From contig JAHXIQ010000003.1 of the NCBI GenBank assembly GCA_025655555.1, positions 62,001-126,000 of the forward strand: a stretch of DNA of 64,000 nt, read 5' to 3'. The position numbers and the translations under genes are program-made. The first letter of the stretch is position 1. Every line of letters begins with the position of its first letter. This document shows, in pieces, positions 17,901 through 25,662 of the stretch. The notes below the pieces were generated by a model. It worked only from the letters and a program-made list of their open reading frames with translations. It had not been told where the DNA came from and searched no databases. The DNA is from Candidatus Thiodiazotropha sp. (ex Myrtea sp. 'scaly one' KF741663) (lineage in GTDB: Bacteria > Pseudomonadota > Gammaproteobacteria > Chromatiales > Chromatiaceae).

Positions 17901-18478
17901 GCTGTGAAGACCCGATGTTTTCAATTTCAAATAAGCTTGCTTATTGCGGTTTAATGGTTCAAGCCACGGTTCCGAAAAAGTCTGAAATAACAGAGTTTTT
18001 TGGTAGCCAGACGTCATGGTTCGATGTGCGAGGAAACGCTGAGGAAAAATGGTGTCCCGAAGAAGGCGAGCACGTAAGGAATATGCTGCTAGGAGCCAGT
18101 GAGCATTTGGGGGGTGATCCAGATATATTTGTGATAACGCCGTTTAGAATAGTGGCTGAAAGAATGCGACGATGTATGGAGAGAGAGAAAGAACGACTTT
18201 CAGGTTTTGGTATTTCAGATCCCGATGATTGGGTCTATAACAATATCGGTACAGTGCATACCTTTCAAGGCAAGGAGGCCAAAGCCGTTATTCTTCTTTT
18301 AGGTGCTCCAAGCCCCATGCAAAACGGTGCCAGAAGCTGGGCGACAAGTAATGTCAATCTGCTCAACGTTGCTGTATCCAGAGCCAAGCATAATTTTTAT
18401 ATTGTCGGCAACAAAGAGCTATGGGGCGGTCTAGGCAATATGAAGTTGGTTGCTCAGCACATAGAATCAGTAAAATAG
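14942..18478 (+). CDS. Large SF1 (UPF1/DNA2-like) helicase, probable defence protein
   Basis: 1178 residues from the ATG at 14942 (MESRKYFKHK); the frame is open from a TTG at 14894 but that extension is unlikely. Helicase motifs are clear: Walker A GPPGTGKTT near residue 424, motif II VLIDEAGQASPQDA near 892, motif III VGDPLQIEPV near 918, then LLVHRRCEDPMF, TVHTFQGKEAKAVILLL and NVAVSRAKHNFYIVG. A long coiled coil (about 620-790) is inserted between motifs Ia and II. The N-terminal ~400 residues have no recognised domain, and no nuclease signature is visible. It opens the AT-rich island that also holds a TIR-like protein and a Gabija pair, so an anti-phage role is inferred from context. Confidence 0.85.
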   Translation: MESRKYFKHKITDLETIYANAEGDFAILEEIEEELSHRSTQRARKLLQNVQNSLNSVQDSEVPSGEVPLSGGTKSISTPSTTPANDYSESNSGYKPIDWEELLSSSPDVLPNFGDEALEVKPLENRPEDILDTWTALEALSPQSYKKPGDLIIGRGSVAYLKLGQEPWIRGEKSIPKCNLYYLVYLGAVDLEKATTQLLSVYQDKRIERPQVKGMAALGVILLDKRGVPVPDTGLAVSSFGWAYMMAMKGKLSELKYWEVAENALKEGLEKIIYQQNEEGQFLPFSLAKARHAFNWIVKNCDLSIDECSAPAFAIRLYQPFSKGQPEAPLLNSFFLDDLQRAKQAVDAGKCGEALSRYLGITKPTVKHDVLDDKTHIEKALEPNNMPLARWPGKGRHSLVLLQQTAVNLALQELENEGIFSVNGPPGTGKTTLLRDVVSAVLVKRAKALFKFKDAEDAFEHSGKMKLGNSFVHLYKLDESLRGHEMLVASSNNKAVENISKELPRRSQIAEDIEELNYFKTLSDALAGEGEDVETWGIIAAVLGNSKNRGAFINKAWWDDNSALQKYFKYITGQLNFEVDENGEDIIPKIIEECDPPENVNESKEQWEKARQEFSGALKAAEKMTAFAQSAYENYHVVSKLKIEITTNQSRQAELLEAIGQEQLKEEELKTALLRREAELQTQQDKENLLLSQKPGFFKRIFVRTHWKTWKDDYKLILSKLVEYRQSYNQVLVRTQSAAQSIKTLETEHSKCKTQERAFEDKLNSARSKLEKYAGICGGKLVTQELWLSTHEEQQKFTPNFTDKAQRVRDDVFIAAIKLHKAFIDASGKKLRQNMAAYFACLGGGSLPQDKQHLLPHLWSSAFLIVPVMSTTFASVGRMLKSLPKESLGWVLIDEAGQASPQDAIGAIYRARRVMSVGDPLQIEPVVTLPSSIIEGISKHLGVDPAEWTAPDASVQMLSDNGNVYGTTIPRELSEIRIGTPLLVHRRCEDPMFSISNKLAYCGLMVQATVPKKSEITEFFGSQTSWFDVRGNAEEKWCPEEGEHVRNMLLGASEHLGGDPDIFVITPFRIVAERMRRCMEREKERLSGFGISDPDDWVYNNIGTVHTFQGKEAKAVILLLGAPSPMQNGARSWATSNVNLLNVAVSRAKHNFYIVGNKELWGGLGNMKLVAQHIESVK

Positions 18479-18648
18479 CTATACGAAGCCTGAAATATTT
18501 TTTTAGAAAGGGGTTGGATTTAGGAAATTATACTCCTGTTTAGGAGAAATGTGCTTGTTTTCGCGTGTTTCACAAGTTAAACGTGTGGAATAACTTTACA
18601 TTAAACCTGCATTAACTATGGTTGTTGTGAGCTACCAAGGACAAGTTT

Positions 18649-18666
18649 CGACCCAAAGGGGACATT
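18649..18666 (-). repeat. Island border motif, copy 1 (inverted)
   Basis: CGACCCAAAGGGGACATT: the reverse complement of the motif AATGTCCGCTTTTGGCCG with 3 mismatches in 18. It lies between the helicase and the TIR-like gene. Confidence 0.6.
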
Positions 18667-18707
18667 GTATTTTCTAAAGCCTCGCTCCAATAAAAAAGGA
18701 CTCAAAG

Positions 18708-19625
18708 GTGTTTAATTTAATTATTTCGTATGATCCAGAAACTTGGAACAGTAGCCCCGCAGAGCTGGATAGAAGTCGTGTCGCAATCGAGTATACAGCC
18801 GATGAAATCAGCGAGAGATATAAGTTCTTTGATGAAAATGCTATCGAAGAACTTAAAAGCTTCCCCACACTTTTTGTTACTGAAAACGAAACCGTAGAAT
18901 CAAGAATCGGATACATAACAAATATTCGTTTACGACAAAAATCGGTAGTATTCGATTTCGAGTTTGATCCCGCACTTCCAAGTTTGCCCATCGGGACAAT
19001 TGAAGCATTGCAAGTAGATATTGATCTGGGTGGATGGGAGTTATCAAGGACTCATTGGGCGATAAAAGACGAGCCATTATTCGAAATCTTGCTGCGTAAG
19101 GGATATCTCACACAACAACACCTAGATGCATCTAGGTGGGGAGCCAGTCAGCAGCAATCTTCCGACCCGCCAATAATACCAACCCCAGTAGGGGTTTTTA
19201 ATACTTCTCAAGTCTTTATAGTTCATGGTCATGACGATATTGCCAAGCTTGAAATATCGGCTTTCATTTCAAGCATTGGACTGCAGCCGATAATATTACA
19301 TCAGCAAGCCAGTTCTGGAAGAACCATTATTGAGAAAATCGAGCACTATTCGAATGTGGGTTTTGGAGTGGTTTTGTATACTCCCTGCGATATAGGTTCA
19401 AAGTCTGGAGAGCTAACTGGCAGATATCGAGCTAGACAGAATGTAGTTTTTGAACATGGTTTTTTAATAGGTAAGTTGGGACGATCTAGAGTCTCAGCGG
19501 TGGTCAAAGGAAATGTAGAAACACCGAATGATATTAGTGGTGTCGTGTATGTATCAATGGATCAAGAAGAGCAATGGAAGCAACAGATCCTTGTTGAACT
19601 TCGTGATGCAGGGTATCAAGTATAG
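18708..19625 (+). CDS. TIR-like domain nucleotide-binding protein
   Basis: 305 residues with a GTG start preceded by AAAAAAGGACTCAAAG. The C-terminal half (about 160-305) matches the TIR-like family found in bacterial defence genes: QVFIVHGHDDIAKLEI, SSGRTIIEKIE, FGVVLYTPCDIG, RARQNVVFEHGFLIGKLGRSRV. The Glu in FEHG is in the position of the catalytic glutamate of NAD-consuming relatives. The N-terminal ~150 residues form a separate unrecognised domain, perhaps the sensor. It is 81 bases upstream of the OLD nuclease gene, with a border motif between them, so it may be an independent unit. NAD depletion is the usual outcome of such proteins; here it is inference. Confidence 0.85.
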   Translation: MFNLIISYDPETWNSSPAELDRSRVAIEYTADEISERYKFFDENAIEELKSFPTLFVTENETVESRIGYITNIRLRQKSVVFDFEFDPALPSLPIGTIEALQVDIDLGGWELSRTHWAIKDEPLFEILLRKGYLTQQHLDASRWGASQQQSSDPPIIPTPVGVFNTSQVFIVHGHDDIAKLEISAFISSIGLQPIILHQQASSGRTIIEKIEHYSNVGFGVVLYTPCDIGSKSGELTGRYRARQNVVFEHGFLIGKLGRSRVSAVVKGNVETPNDISGVVYVSMDQEEQWKQQILVELRDAGYQV

Positions 19626-19638
19626 ACTCATATATTAC

Positions 19639-19657
19639 CGACCCTTGGCGGACAATT
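19639..19657 (-). repeat. Island border motif, copy 2 (inverted, degenerate)
   Basis: CGACCCTTGGCGGACAATT, related to copy 1 (CGACCC...GGACA-TT) with one extra base. It lies between the TIR-like gene and the OLD nuclease gene. Confidence 0.5.
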
Positions 19658-19705
19658 GGTAATTGATAACATTTTAAAAGTTGAAAATAGTTTGGGGAAA
19701 TTCAT

Positions 19706-21307
19706 TTGATTACAAAAATAAAAATTCAAGGATACAGAATTTACAAAGATTTCGAGCTTAAACCTAATCAAAAGCTTAACCTAATTGTAGGAGCAAATGA
19801 GTCCGGAAAATCTACTTTGATCGAAGCAATTTCTCTTGCACTTACAGGGCGAATTAACGGGAAAAAAGCTGCTGAAGAATTAAACCCGTATTGGTTCAAT
19901 ACGGCATTGGTCAACCAGTTTGTAGCGAGCAGACAGTCCGGTGGCAAGCAATCGTTTCCAAAGATTAAAATTGAACTATTCTTTGAAGGAAATGATCAGC
20001 TACAAGAATTGTGTGGTGCACATAATTCTGATGTGCCAACAAATGCATGCCCTGGAATAAAATTAGAAGTAACGCCAAATCCTGAATACTCTGATGACAT
20101 GGAGATATGGGCTAAGTCACCCTCATTAGTACTTCCTACTGATTATTATCAAGTTGACTGGAGGCCGTTTACAGATATCCCAATAACTCGACAGCCAAAA
20201 AAACTTGCTACTGCAATAATAGACTCTAGAACAGTTCGATCTACTAGCGGTGTTGACTACCATTTAAGAGAAATCCTTAATGACTACTTAGACCCAAATG
20301 AGCGTGTGGCAATCTCACAGGAATTTCGTCAAGTTAAGGCATCAATGTCAGACGAGTCTTTAAAGGGAGTAAATGATCGTATTGGAAAGTTGCACGCCTC
20401 TTTGCATGACAAACCAATATCGCTGGCTATGGATCAAAGTGCCCGTACTACTTGGGAGGGGGCTATTACCCCCCATGTTGATCAGGTTCCTTTTTCGATG
20501 TCTGGCCAAGGCCAGCAAGCCGCAATAAAAATTTCGTTGGCAATGAATAAACATTCCGACAAGGCAAGTTTTGTCATGGTGGAGGAACCCGAAAACCATC
20601 TTTCTCACACAAGCCTTGCAACTTTGCTGTCTAGAATGGAGGAGCTATCTGGAGAGCAGCAGCAGATCTTTATCTCTACTCATAGTTCATTTGTGTTGAA
20701 CCGTTTGGGGCTTGATTCCATCTTATTAATGGGAGCTGATAAAGCGGAAAAAATAGCCAACCTGCAGCCGGAAACCGTATCTTATTTCAAAAAACTCCCA
20801 GGGTATGACACTCTACGCATGGCTTTGGCAAATAAGATTGTTCTGGTCGAGGGGCCTTCGGATGAAATCGTTTTTGAACGCTTCTTTAAAGATAAATATA
20901 AAAAAATGCCTATGGAATGTGGGATTGATGTTTTAAGTATGCGAGGCCTTTCTTTAAAGAAATGTTTGGAGTTTTGTTCTGCTCTTGATAAGACAGTTGC
21001 AGCATTACGCGACAATGACGGAAATGATCCCAAAGACTTAGAGTCTGAGTTAAGTTCGTGGCTTAAAAAAGGCGAGAGAGAAGTTTTTATTGGGGATAAT
21101 AATCATGGAAACACTCTTGAGCCTCAATTGTTATCCTTTAACTCAGAGGAGAGTTTGAGAAGTATCCTTGGTATTGCAAATACGGCAGATATTAATAAAT
21201 GGATGACTAGAGAAAAAACAGAATCGGCTATTAGGATCTCTGAATCTTCGTCTAATATAACACCGCCAGATTATATTAAATCTGCTGTCGAGTTTATCAA
21301 TGACTAA
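19706..21307 (+). CDS. gajA: OLD-family ATPase/TOPRIM nuclease, Gabija GajA-like
   Basis: 533 residues, TTG start with GGGGAAATTCAT before it. The ABC-type ATPase half has IKIQGYRIYKDFELKPNQKL, Walker A GANESGKST (about 29-37), the signature SMSGQGQQAAI near 266 and Walker B FVMVEEPENHLSH near 290. The TOPRIM nuclease half begins VLVEGPSDEIVFERFF (about 379-394) with later acidic residues (ALRDNDGND). This layout is that of class 2 OLD nucleases such as GajA, which cut DNA when nucleotide levels fall during phage infection. It overlaps the UvrD-like gene by 8 bases, the diagnostic Gabija arrangement. A slightly short member. Confidence 0.9.
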   Translation: MITKIKIQGYRIYKDFELKPNQKLNLIVGANESGKSTLIEAISLALTGRINGKKAAEELNPYWFNTALVNQFVASRQSGGKQSFPKIKIELFFEGNDQLQELCGAHNSDVPTNACPGIKLEVTPNPEYSDDMEIWAKSPSLVLPTDYYQVDWRPFTDIPITRQPKKLATAIIDSRTVRSTSGVDYHLREILNDYLDPNERVAISQEFRQVKASMSDESLKGVNDRIGKLHASLHDKPISLAMDQSARTTWEGAITPHVDQVPFSMSGQGQQAAIKISLAMNKHSDKASFVMVEEPENHLSHTSLATLLSRMEELSGEQQQIFISTHSSFVLNRLGLDSILLMGADKAEKIANLQPETVSYFKKLPGYDTLRMALANKIVLVEGPSDEIVFERFFKDKYKKMPMECGIDVLSMRGLSLKKCLEFCSALDKTVAALRDNDGNDPKDLESELSSWLKKGEREVFIGDNNHGNTLEPQLLSFNSEESLRSILGIANTADINKWMTREKTESAIRISESSSNITPPDYIKSAVEFIND

Positions 21308-22370
21308 TGTATTGAGTTTGGCCGTTGCAGGGGGAAGGAAGACACAAGGGATAATAGATCATTGTGCGAATCTCCCCAAGGAACGTAATGCCATAATAGT
21401 AACATTTACTCAATCCAATCAGGCTGAACTGAATGAAAGGCTCAGCCAGTATGTAGGGGATAGACCAGACATTCTGGCTCTAGGTTGGTATACCTTTTTA
21501 ATAAGAGACTTTGCGCGCCCTTTTATCCCATATAAATTCCCAGGCCGAAGAGTTAAAGGATTTAACTTTGAAGGGCGCCCCTATCGTATGGCTAAAGGTG
21601 GAAGACGATTTCTGGATTCAAACGATTGTCTCTACGCATGTGAGCTAAGTCGCCTCGCAAATGAATTGGTAGCTGATAGCTATGGCACGTTATCTCACCG
21701 TCTAGAATGTATTTATGATGAAATTTTAATAGATGAAGTTCAGGACTTAAGTGGTCATGATTGGAGCTTACTAGATTTTCTTTTTAATACATCAATTGAT
21801 GTCAAAATGGTAGGAGACATTCGACAATCTGTGCTTTCCACCAATCCTCGAAGTTTGAAGAACAAACAATATAAGTATACTGAAGCCATCCATTGGTTCC
21901 GAGAACGCGAAAATAAAGGGATAATACAAATCGAGGAAAATAATTTTACGTGGCGGTGTAATAAAGATATAGCGGAATTTTCTGATACTATTTTTGACTC
22001 GAGCTGGCAATTTCCAAAAACGAAATCAAAAAATTATGACGAAACAGAGCACGATGGAGTGTATATTGTTCGAGAAAAAAATGCTAATGCGTATGTAAAG
22101 TGTTTTCAGCCCCAATGCTTACGAAACAGTGTCAGCTCAGGCAAAAAATTTGAATTTGATTTTATGAATTTCAAAGTAGCTAAAGGTCGCACGTTTAATC
22201 GAGTATTGATTGCCCCTACAGAATCTATCAAAAAGTTTATTAGGGATGGTATATATTTGGAACCAAAGCCTGCAGCAAGCTTTTACGTAGCGGTTACGCG
22301 AGCAAAGCAGAGTGTGGCTATTATCGTTCCAAACAAAGGGGATTTTCGGCTTCCTGAATGGGAGCCCTAG
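21300..22370 (+). CDS. gajB: Compact UvrD-like helicase, Gabija GajB-like
   Basis: 356 residues, overlapping gajA by 8 bases. UvrD/Rep-type features: LSLAVAGGRKTQGII at the N-terminus in the place of Walker A, ILIDEVQDLSGHDW (motif II, about 143-156), VKMVGDIRQSVLST (motif III), a TWRCN motif IV-like segment, FMNFKVAKGRTFNRVLI and FYVAVTRAKQSVAII (motif VI). Compared with the well-known GajB (close to 500 residues) it is short, and the P-loop reads AGGRKT instead of the usual AGxGKT. It is thus a compact variant or a family with altered nucleotide handling. GajB senses DNA ends and activates GajA in characterised systems. Confidence 0.8.
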   Translation: MTNVLSLAVAGGRKTQGIIDHCANLPKERNAIIVTFTQSNQAELNERLSQYVGDRPDILALGWYTFLIRDFARPFIPYKFPGRRVKGFNFEGRPYRMAKGGRRFLDSNDCLYACELSRLANELVADSYGTLSHRLECIYDEILIDEVQDLSGHDWSLLDFLFNTSIDVKMVGDIRQSVLSTNPRSLKNKQYKYTEAIHWFRERENKGIIQIEENNFTWRCNKDIAEFSDTIFDSSWQFPKTKSKNYDETEHDGVYIVREKNANAYVKCFQPQCLRNSVSSGKKFEFDFMNFKVAKGRTFNRVLIAPTESIKKFIRDGIYLEPKPAASFYVAVTRAKQSVAIIVPNKGDFRLPEWEP

Positions 22371-22381
22371 ATTACAGACTT

Positions 22382-22400
22382 AAATGTCTGCTTTTGGCCG
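22382..22400 (+). repeat. Island border motif, copy 3
   Basis: AAATGTCTGCTTTTGGCCG, followed by TTGCCTGCCTTGATCGAACG. It starts 12 bases after the gajB stop and precedes the GNAT gene. Confidence 0.65.
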
Positions 22401-22459
22401 TTGCCTGCCTTGATCGAACGACTTTAGGTTTAGGTGTTTCAACTTTAAATTTAGTAAAA

Positions 22460-22945
22460 ATGAAAATCGAATATGAAATAATTTTGGAAGAAAACCTTAC
22501 CGAAGGTATTCGGGTGACCTTTGCGGGCATGTTAAAACAACAAGGAAAAGTTCAAGGTGAGCTGTTAAAAAAGGCCGACAGGTGCAAATTATTGTGTTTC
22601 GCTAGAATTGACGGAGAACCGGTTTCAATTGGGGCAATAAAGATTAAGACAAACTCAGACTTTTTCAACGAGAAATCTGGACTTTCTGACTTAGGAAACG
22701 ATTTCGAATGGGAGCTAGGCTACCTGTACACCGACCCAAAGTACACAGGAAAGGGAATAGCAAAAAATGTCGCTCGTATGTTAGTGGACGAGTTTGGGGA
22801 CGGTAACCTCATGGCGTCAACTGAAATCACGGCTAACCCTGCAATGGTTAGTATACTCGAACAATTAGGCTTTCGCCTGTATGGTAAAACTTGGAAAAGT
22901 GCTATTCACGATAATTATCTTGGTTTGTTTCTCAGATGTAAATAA
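22460..22945 (+). CDS. GNAT-family N-acetyltransferase
   Basis: 161 residues from the ATG at 22460 (MKIEYEIILEENL); the frame is open from 22358 but that part covers the border motif and is not protein-like. GNAT features: IDGEPVSIGAIKIK, FEWELGYLYTDPKYTGKGIAKNVA, where the Q/RxxGxG/A-type acetyl-CoA loop is YTGKGIAK, and TANPAMVSILEQLGFRLYGKTWKS near the end. It transfers an acetyl group from acetyl-CoA to an unknown amine. It sits as a single gene between two copies of the border motif, like a cassette. A toxin-type GNAT would normally have an antitoxin beside it; none is seen. Confidence 0.8.
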   Translation: MKIEYEIILEENLTEGIRVTFAGMLKQQGKVQGELLKKADRCKLLCFARIDGEPVSIGAIKIKTNSDFFNEKSGLSDLGNDFEWELGYLYTDPKYTGKGIAKNVARMLVDEFGDGNLMASTEITANPAMVSILEQLGFRLYGKTWKSAIHDNYLGLFLRCK

Positions 22946-22977
22946 ACACTGAAATTGGGATCAGAGTTAATAATTTT

Positions 22978-22996
22978 AAATGTCCGCTTCTGGCCG
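22978..22996 (+). repeat. Island border motif, copy 4
   Basis: AAATGTCCGCTTCTGGCCG, 33 bases after the GNAT stop and upstream of the HNH gene. The tail AATAGAACCTTGCCGACGTTGCC is loosely like that of copy 3. Confidence 0.65.
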
Positions 22997-23050
22997 GAAT
23001 AGAACCTTGCCGACGTTGCCTAAGAGGTAATAATCTGCTTTGTTTATACA

Positions 23051-24328
23051 ATGGGAGTAGTGCTAGACAATTGCACAACTAGGAGACAAGATTTGATTAA
23101 AGCTGGTAATTTTAACTGGCCTCGGTTCCATGCTTATCGTGTTTTTGATGAGTTCCTAGAGCGCTTCGTTATTAATCGTAAGAGTTACGTGACCCGTCAC
23201 GAGAAGCGATTAGACTTGGAAAAAGCCTTCGACGAAATACACTCCCGTTTTTCTGAGGGTTTTGATGATTCAAAGGAGACTTTCGATAATAAAGTAGAGA
23301 GGCAATTCGAAGAGGCTTCGGAAAATAGCAAAATTGTGTTTGCTAATGTTGAGTATCTATGGGCTATGCCCGTTCAAAATATAAGTCCAAGTACGAAGCA
23401 GTCTTATGCTTTACGTTGGTTTAGTAACAAGAACGAAGTAAACACCGGTGATAGGTTTTTCTTCGAAACGCCACATACAATTGCAAACGCCGGGCCTTGG
23501 TATTTGCAGAATAAGTACTGGGAGCTGATAGCGCTACTTCGCGTGCTGAGTTTGACTGTAGAAGATAAAGAGATTATTGACTTGGATTCAGCTAAAAAAC
23601 GAATTGCAGAGATTTGTTATTTGGCGATCTATGAAGAGGGTGCAAGAGAGGGGCGCTTTGCGGTTAGAAATGTTTGCGGTGTCCATTCCGCTCTTATGCA
23701 CCTTTCCGCTCCGGAGAAATACGAGTCCATTATTTCAGAGAACCATAAGAGACAAATATCTGCGGTCTTCGGACATGTGATCTCAGATTGCCGAGATATT
23801 GCGTGCCGGGAGAAAAGAATTCGTCTTATTCGAGAGCGATTATTTGAGGATTATGGAGATGAAGGCGACCCTGATCGGAAGTATCGTTGGTTCTTCTACC
23901 AAGATAGGCTAAAGCCTCTATGGATCAATAAAAAAGGAACTTATCAGCAGTCAAACGCATCTATAGGTGACGAGGTTAATCGCGAGCAGGCAGCTTTAGA
24001 CTACTCCGAAGAGGAAGGCTTAAAAGAGAGCACCACAGCCTATCGTGTATACCGGTCGGCAAAACTTGCAGAGCAAGCCAAGCGGCGGGATGATTTCACC
24101 TGTCAGGCATGTCAATTCACCTTCCAGAAGCAGATTGTTCACGTACATCATCTTGACCCCCTATCAGAGAGAAGCTCACCAAGAAAGACTACCCTTGATG
24201 ACCTCGTGACTCTCTGCCCGAATTGCCATTACCTCGCCCATTTTTTGTTACGGAAAGATGATCGATTTAAAAAACTTGAGGAGCTGCTTCTGAAGTTAAT
24301 ATCTTTGCTCGAAAAACGAAGAGCCTAG
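23051..24328 (+). CDS. HNH endonuclease protein, probable restriction/defence
   Basis: 425 residues. The C-terminal ~80 residues are a McrA-type HNH nuclease: RRDDFTCQACQFTFQ, VHVHHLDPLSER and LVTLCPNCHYLAHF, giving the two CxxC pairs that hold zinc and the HH catalytic site. The N-terminal ~330 residues are helical, charged and unrecognised and likely carry target recognition. No strong ribosome site precedes the ATG at 23051. No methyltransferase is adjacent, so a modification-dependent or infection-triggered nuclease is likelier than a classical restriction enzyme. It lies downstream of border motif copy 4. Confidence 0.8.
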   Translation: MGVVLDNCTTRRQDLIKAGNFNWPRFHAYRVFDEFLERFVINRKSYVTRHEKRLDLEKAFDEIHSRFSEGFDDSKETFDNKVERQFEEASENSKIVFANVEYLWAMPVQNISPSTKQSYALRWFSNKNEVNTGDRFFFETPHTIANAGPWYLQNKYWELIALLRVLSLTVEDKEIIDLDSAKKRIAEICYLAIYEEGAREGRFAVRNVCGVHSALMHLSAPEKYESIISENHKRQISAVFGHVISDCRDIACREKRIRLIRERLFEDYGDEGDPDRKYRWFFYQDRLKPLWINKKGTYQQSNASIGDEVNREQAALDYSEEEGLKESTTAYRVYRSAKLAEQAKRRDDFTCQACQFTFQKQIVHVHHLDPLSERSSPRKTTLDDLVTLCPNCHYLAHFLLRKDDRFKKLEELLLKLISLLEKRRA

Positions 24329-24361
24329 TCCATTGTATGCATTGTTAAGGATACATAGAAT

Positions 24362-25099
24362 ATGAAATGTAGCAGATGCCAACGACCAATGCATAAGATA
24401 GACCGGCGTGATGAAATGGCTGAGCTTGATGATAGTGCTACAGATGGTCAAATGGCGGATTAATTTGCAGCGGAGCTTTCTGGTGAGAATGCTGCTTGGA
24501 ACTTAGGGATCGTTGAATATCATTGCTCTAAATGTAATTTGTATTCACAGGGCGTCAATGACGAGCTTCCTAGTTATTACCCCCTCATAGAGGCATGGCA
24601 TGAAAAAGCTTCCGAAGGTGATACATTTTCCCGATTTGTTTTTCAGTATTTAGCCTTCATAGCACATATTAAAAACAATCTTTACTTTGATGCACGGAAT
24701 GACCGAGATGCAATTCAACGATTAAAAAGAGACGAAAGGATTGGCCCCAAGCATCTTAAGGCAGTGACAAGCAATAATACGCTTGCTCAATTTTGGAACG
24801 AAGTCATAAGAGAACTTGAAAAAAAGCCGCTTCACAATAACTCGGCTGATCCCAATTATCCAGTAATCGATAAGTGGTGGAACAGCACTGAAGATCAGCC
24901 CAATACGTATAATTCTTTATCTGAAGGTCGCCTGCTTTCTTTAGAAGATTGGCCGAATATGGTTGAGTATTGGTATAGCGTTAGAAATAATCTATTTCAT
25001 GGTGGAAAAAACCCAAATGCTGGGAGAAATGGCTTTCTTGTGGAGCATGCATTTCAAACATTAAGACCTTTAATGAACATTGAGTTAAGCAAGCTATAA
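24362..25099 (+). pseudogene. Zinc-ribbon / HEPN-like gene with in-frame stop
   Basis: The frame opens at ATG 24362 with CSRC (MKCSRCQRPMHKI), meets TAA at 24461-24463 after 33 codons, and continues in the same frame with YHCSKCNLYSQG to 25099. The two CxxC pairs would make one zinc ribbon, so the stop interrupts a single gene. The 186-codon downstream part could in principle be read from TTG at 24539 but would lack the ribbon. It ends with VEYWYSVRNNLFHGGKNP, whose R-x4-H fits the catalytic motif of HEPN ribonucleases. Likely a defence or toxin RNase disabled by a nonsense change, a sequencing error, or read through. Adjacent to HNH and border motif copy 5. Confidence 0.7.
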
Positions 25100-25111
25100 T
25101 ACTGATGTCTT

Positions 25112-25129
25112 AATGTCCGCTTTTGGCCG
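25112..25129 (+). repeat. Island border motif, copy 5
   Basis: AATGTCCGCTTTTGGCCG, 12 bases after the stop of the zinc-ribbon/HEPN gene, at the right edge of the AT-rich island. Confidence 0.65.
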
Positions 25130-25219
25130 AGAACGAGCTGATTAAGATGCCGCAATATCAACATAATCCAGTGACTTGTATAGGGTGTCGAGATATTTAT
25201 GGTGAACTCTGAACTGGCA

Positions 25220-25399
25220 TCAAGGGCATAGCGCCCTTAAAGTCAGTTCATTCCTGATATTCTCGATGGATGCCAAAGCGTTTCTGCGCTGATGGCTGTC
25301 AGGCTCACTCGCTGCAAGAGCATTAAAAGCCTCTCTGAGTAATGTATGCAGTTCGTTTTTGCTTTTCGCTGCCAGTTCAAATCTCGTAACCAGTTTCAT
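25220..25399 (-). CDS. Small plasmid/element-type protein (59 aa)
   Basis: Starts MKLVTRFELAAKSKNELH and ends RNELTLRALCP, with an AGGAGGTAAAAAA ribosome site directly before the ATG. The sequence (LLREAFNALAASEPDSHQRRN) resembles small proteins I have seen in plasmids and integrative elements, without a known function. Composition is like the element backbone, not the AT-rich island. A 9-bp stem hairpin lies just upstream. Confidence 0.7.
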   Translation of the reverse strand: MKLVTRFELAAKSKNELHTLLREAFNALAASEPDSHQRRNALASIENIRNELTLRALCP

Positions 25400-25420
25400 T
25401 TTTTTACCTCCTGATTTAGG

Positions 25421-25441
25421 AGGCCGCGACCATCGCGGCCT
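25421..25441 (-). other. Hairpin upstream of the 59-aa gene
   Basis: Perfect inverted repeat AGGCCGCGA / TCGCGGCCT around CCA, in the leader of the minus-strand gene at 25399. The remaining stretch to 25662 shows no gene. Confidence 0.5.
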
Positions 25442-25662
25442 TATCTGAGGCCGCTCGTGCGTGGGATGTCATGATTTGCACCTTGGGTCGTAATGTGTGG
25501 AGAAGCGTTTCCGCAACGCTTGAAAATCAATGAGTTACCGTCGCTAAGGAACGGATGCTCAATAAGGACGCAGGTTGTGGCTGGTTTTTCAGGAGAGTAG
25601 CTGTTAACTGGTATGCGATGCCCCGGCAGCCTTAAAGCGCACTATGAATGTGGCTTAAGCAT

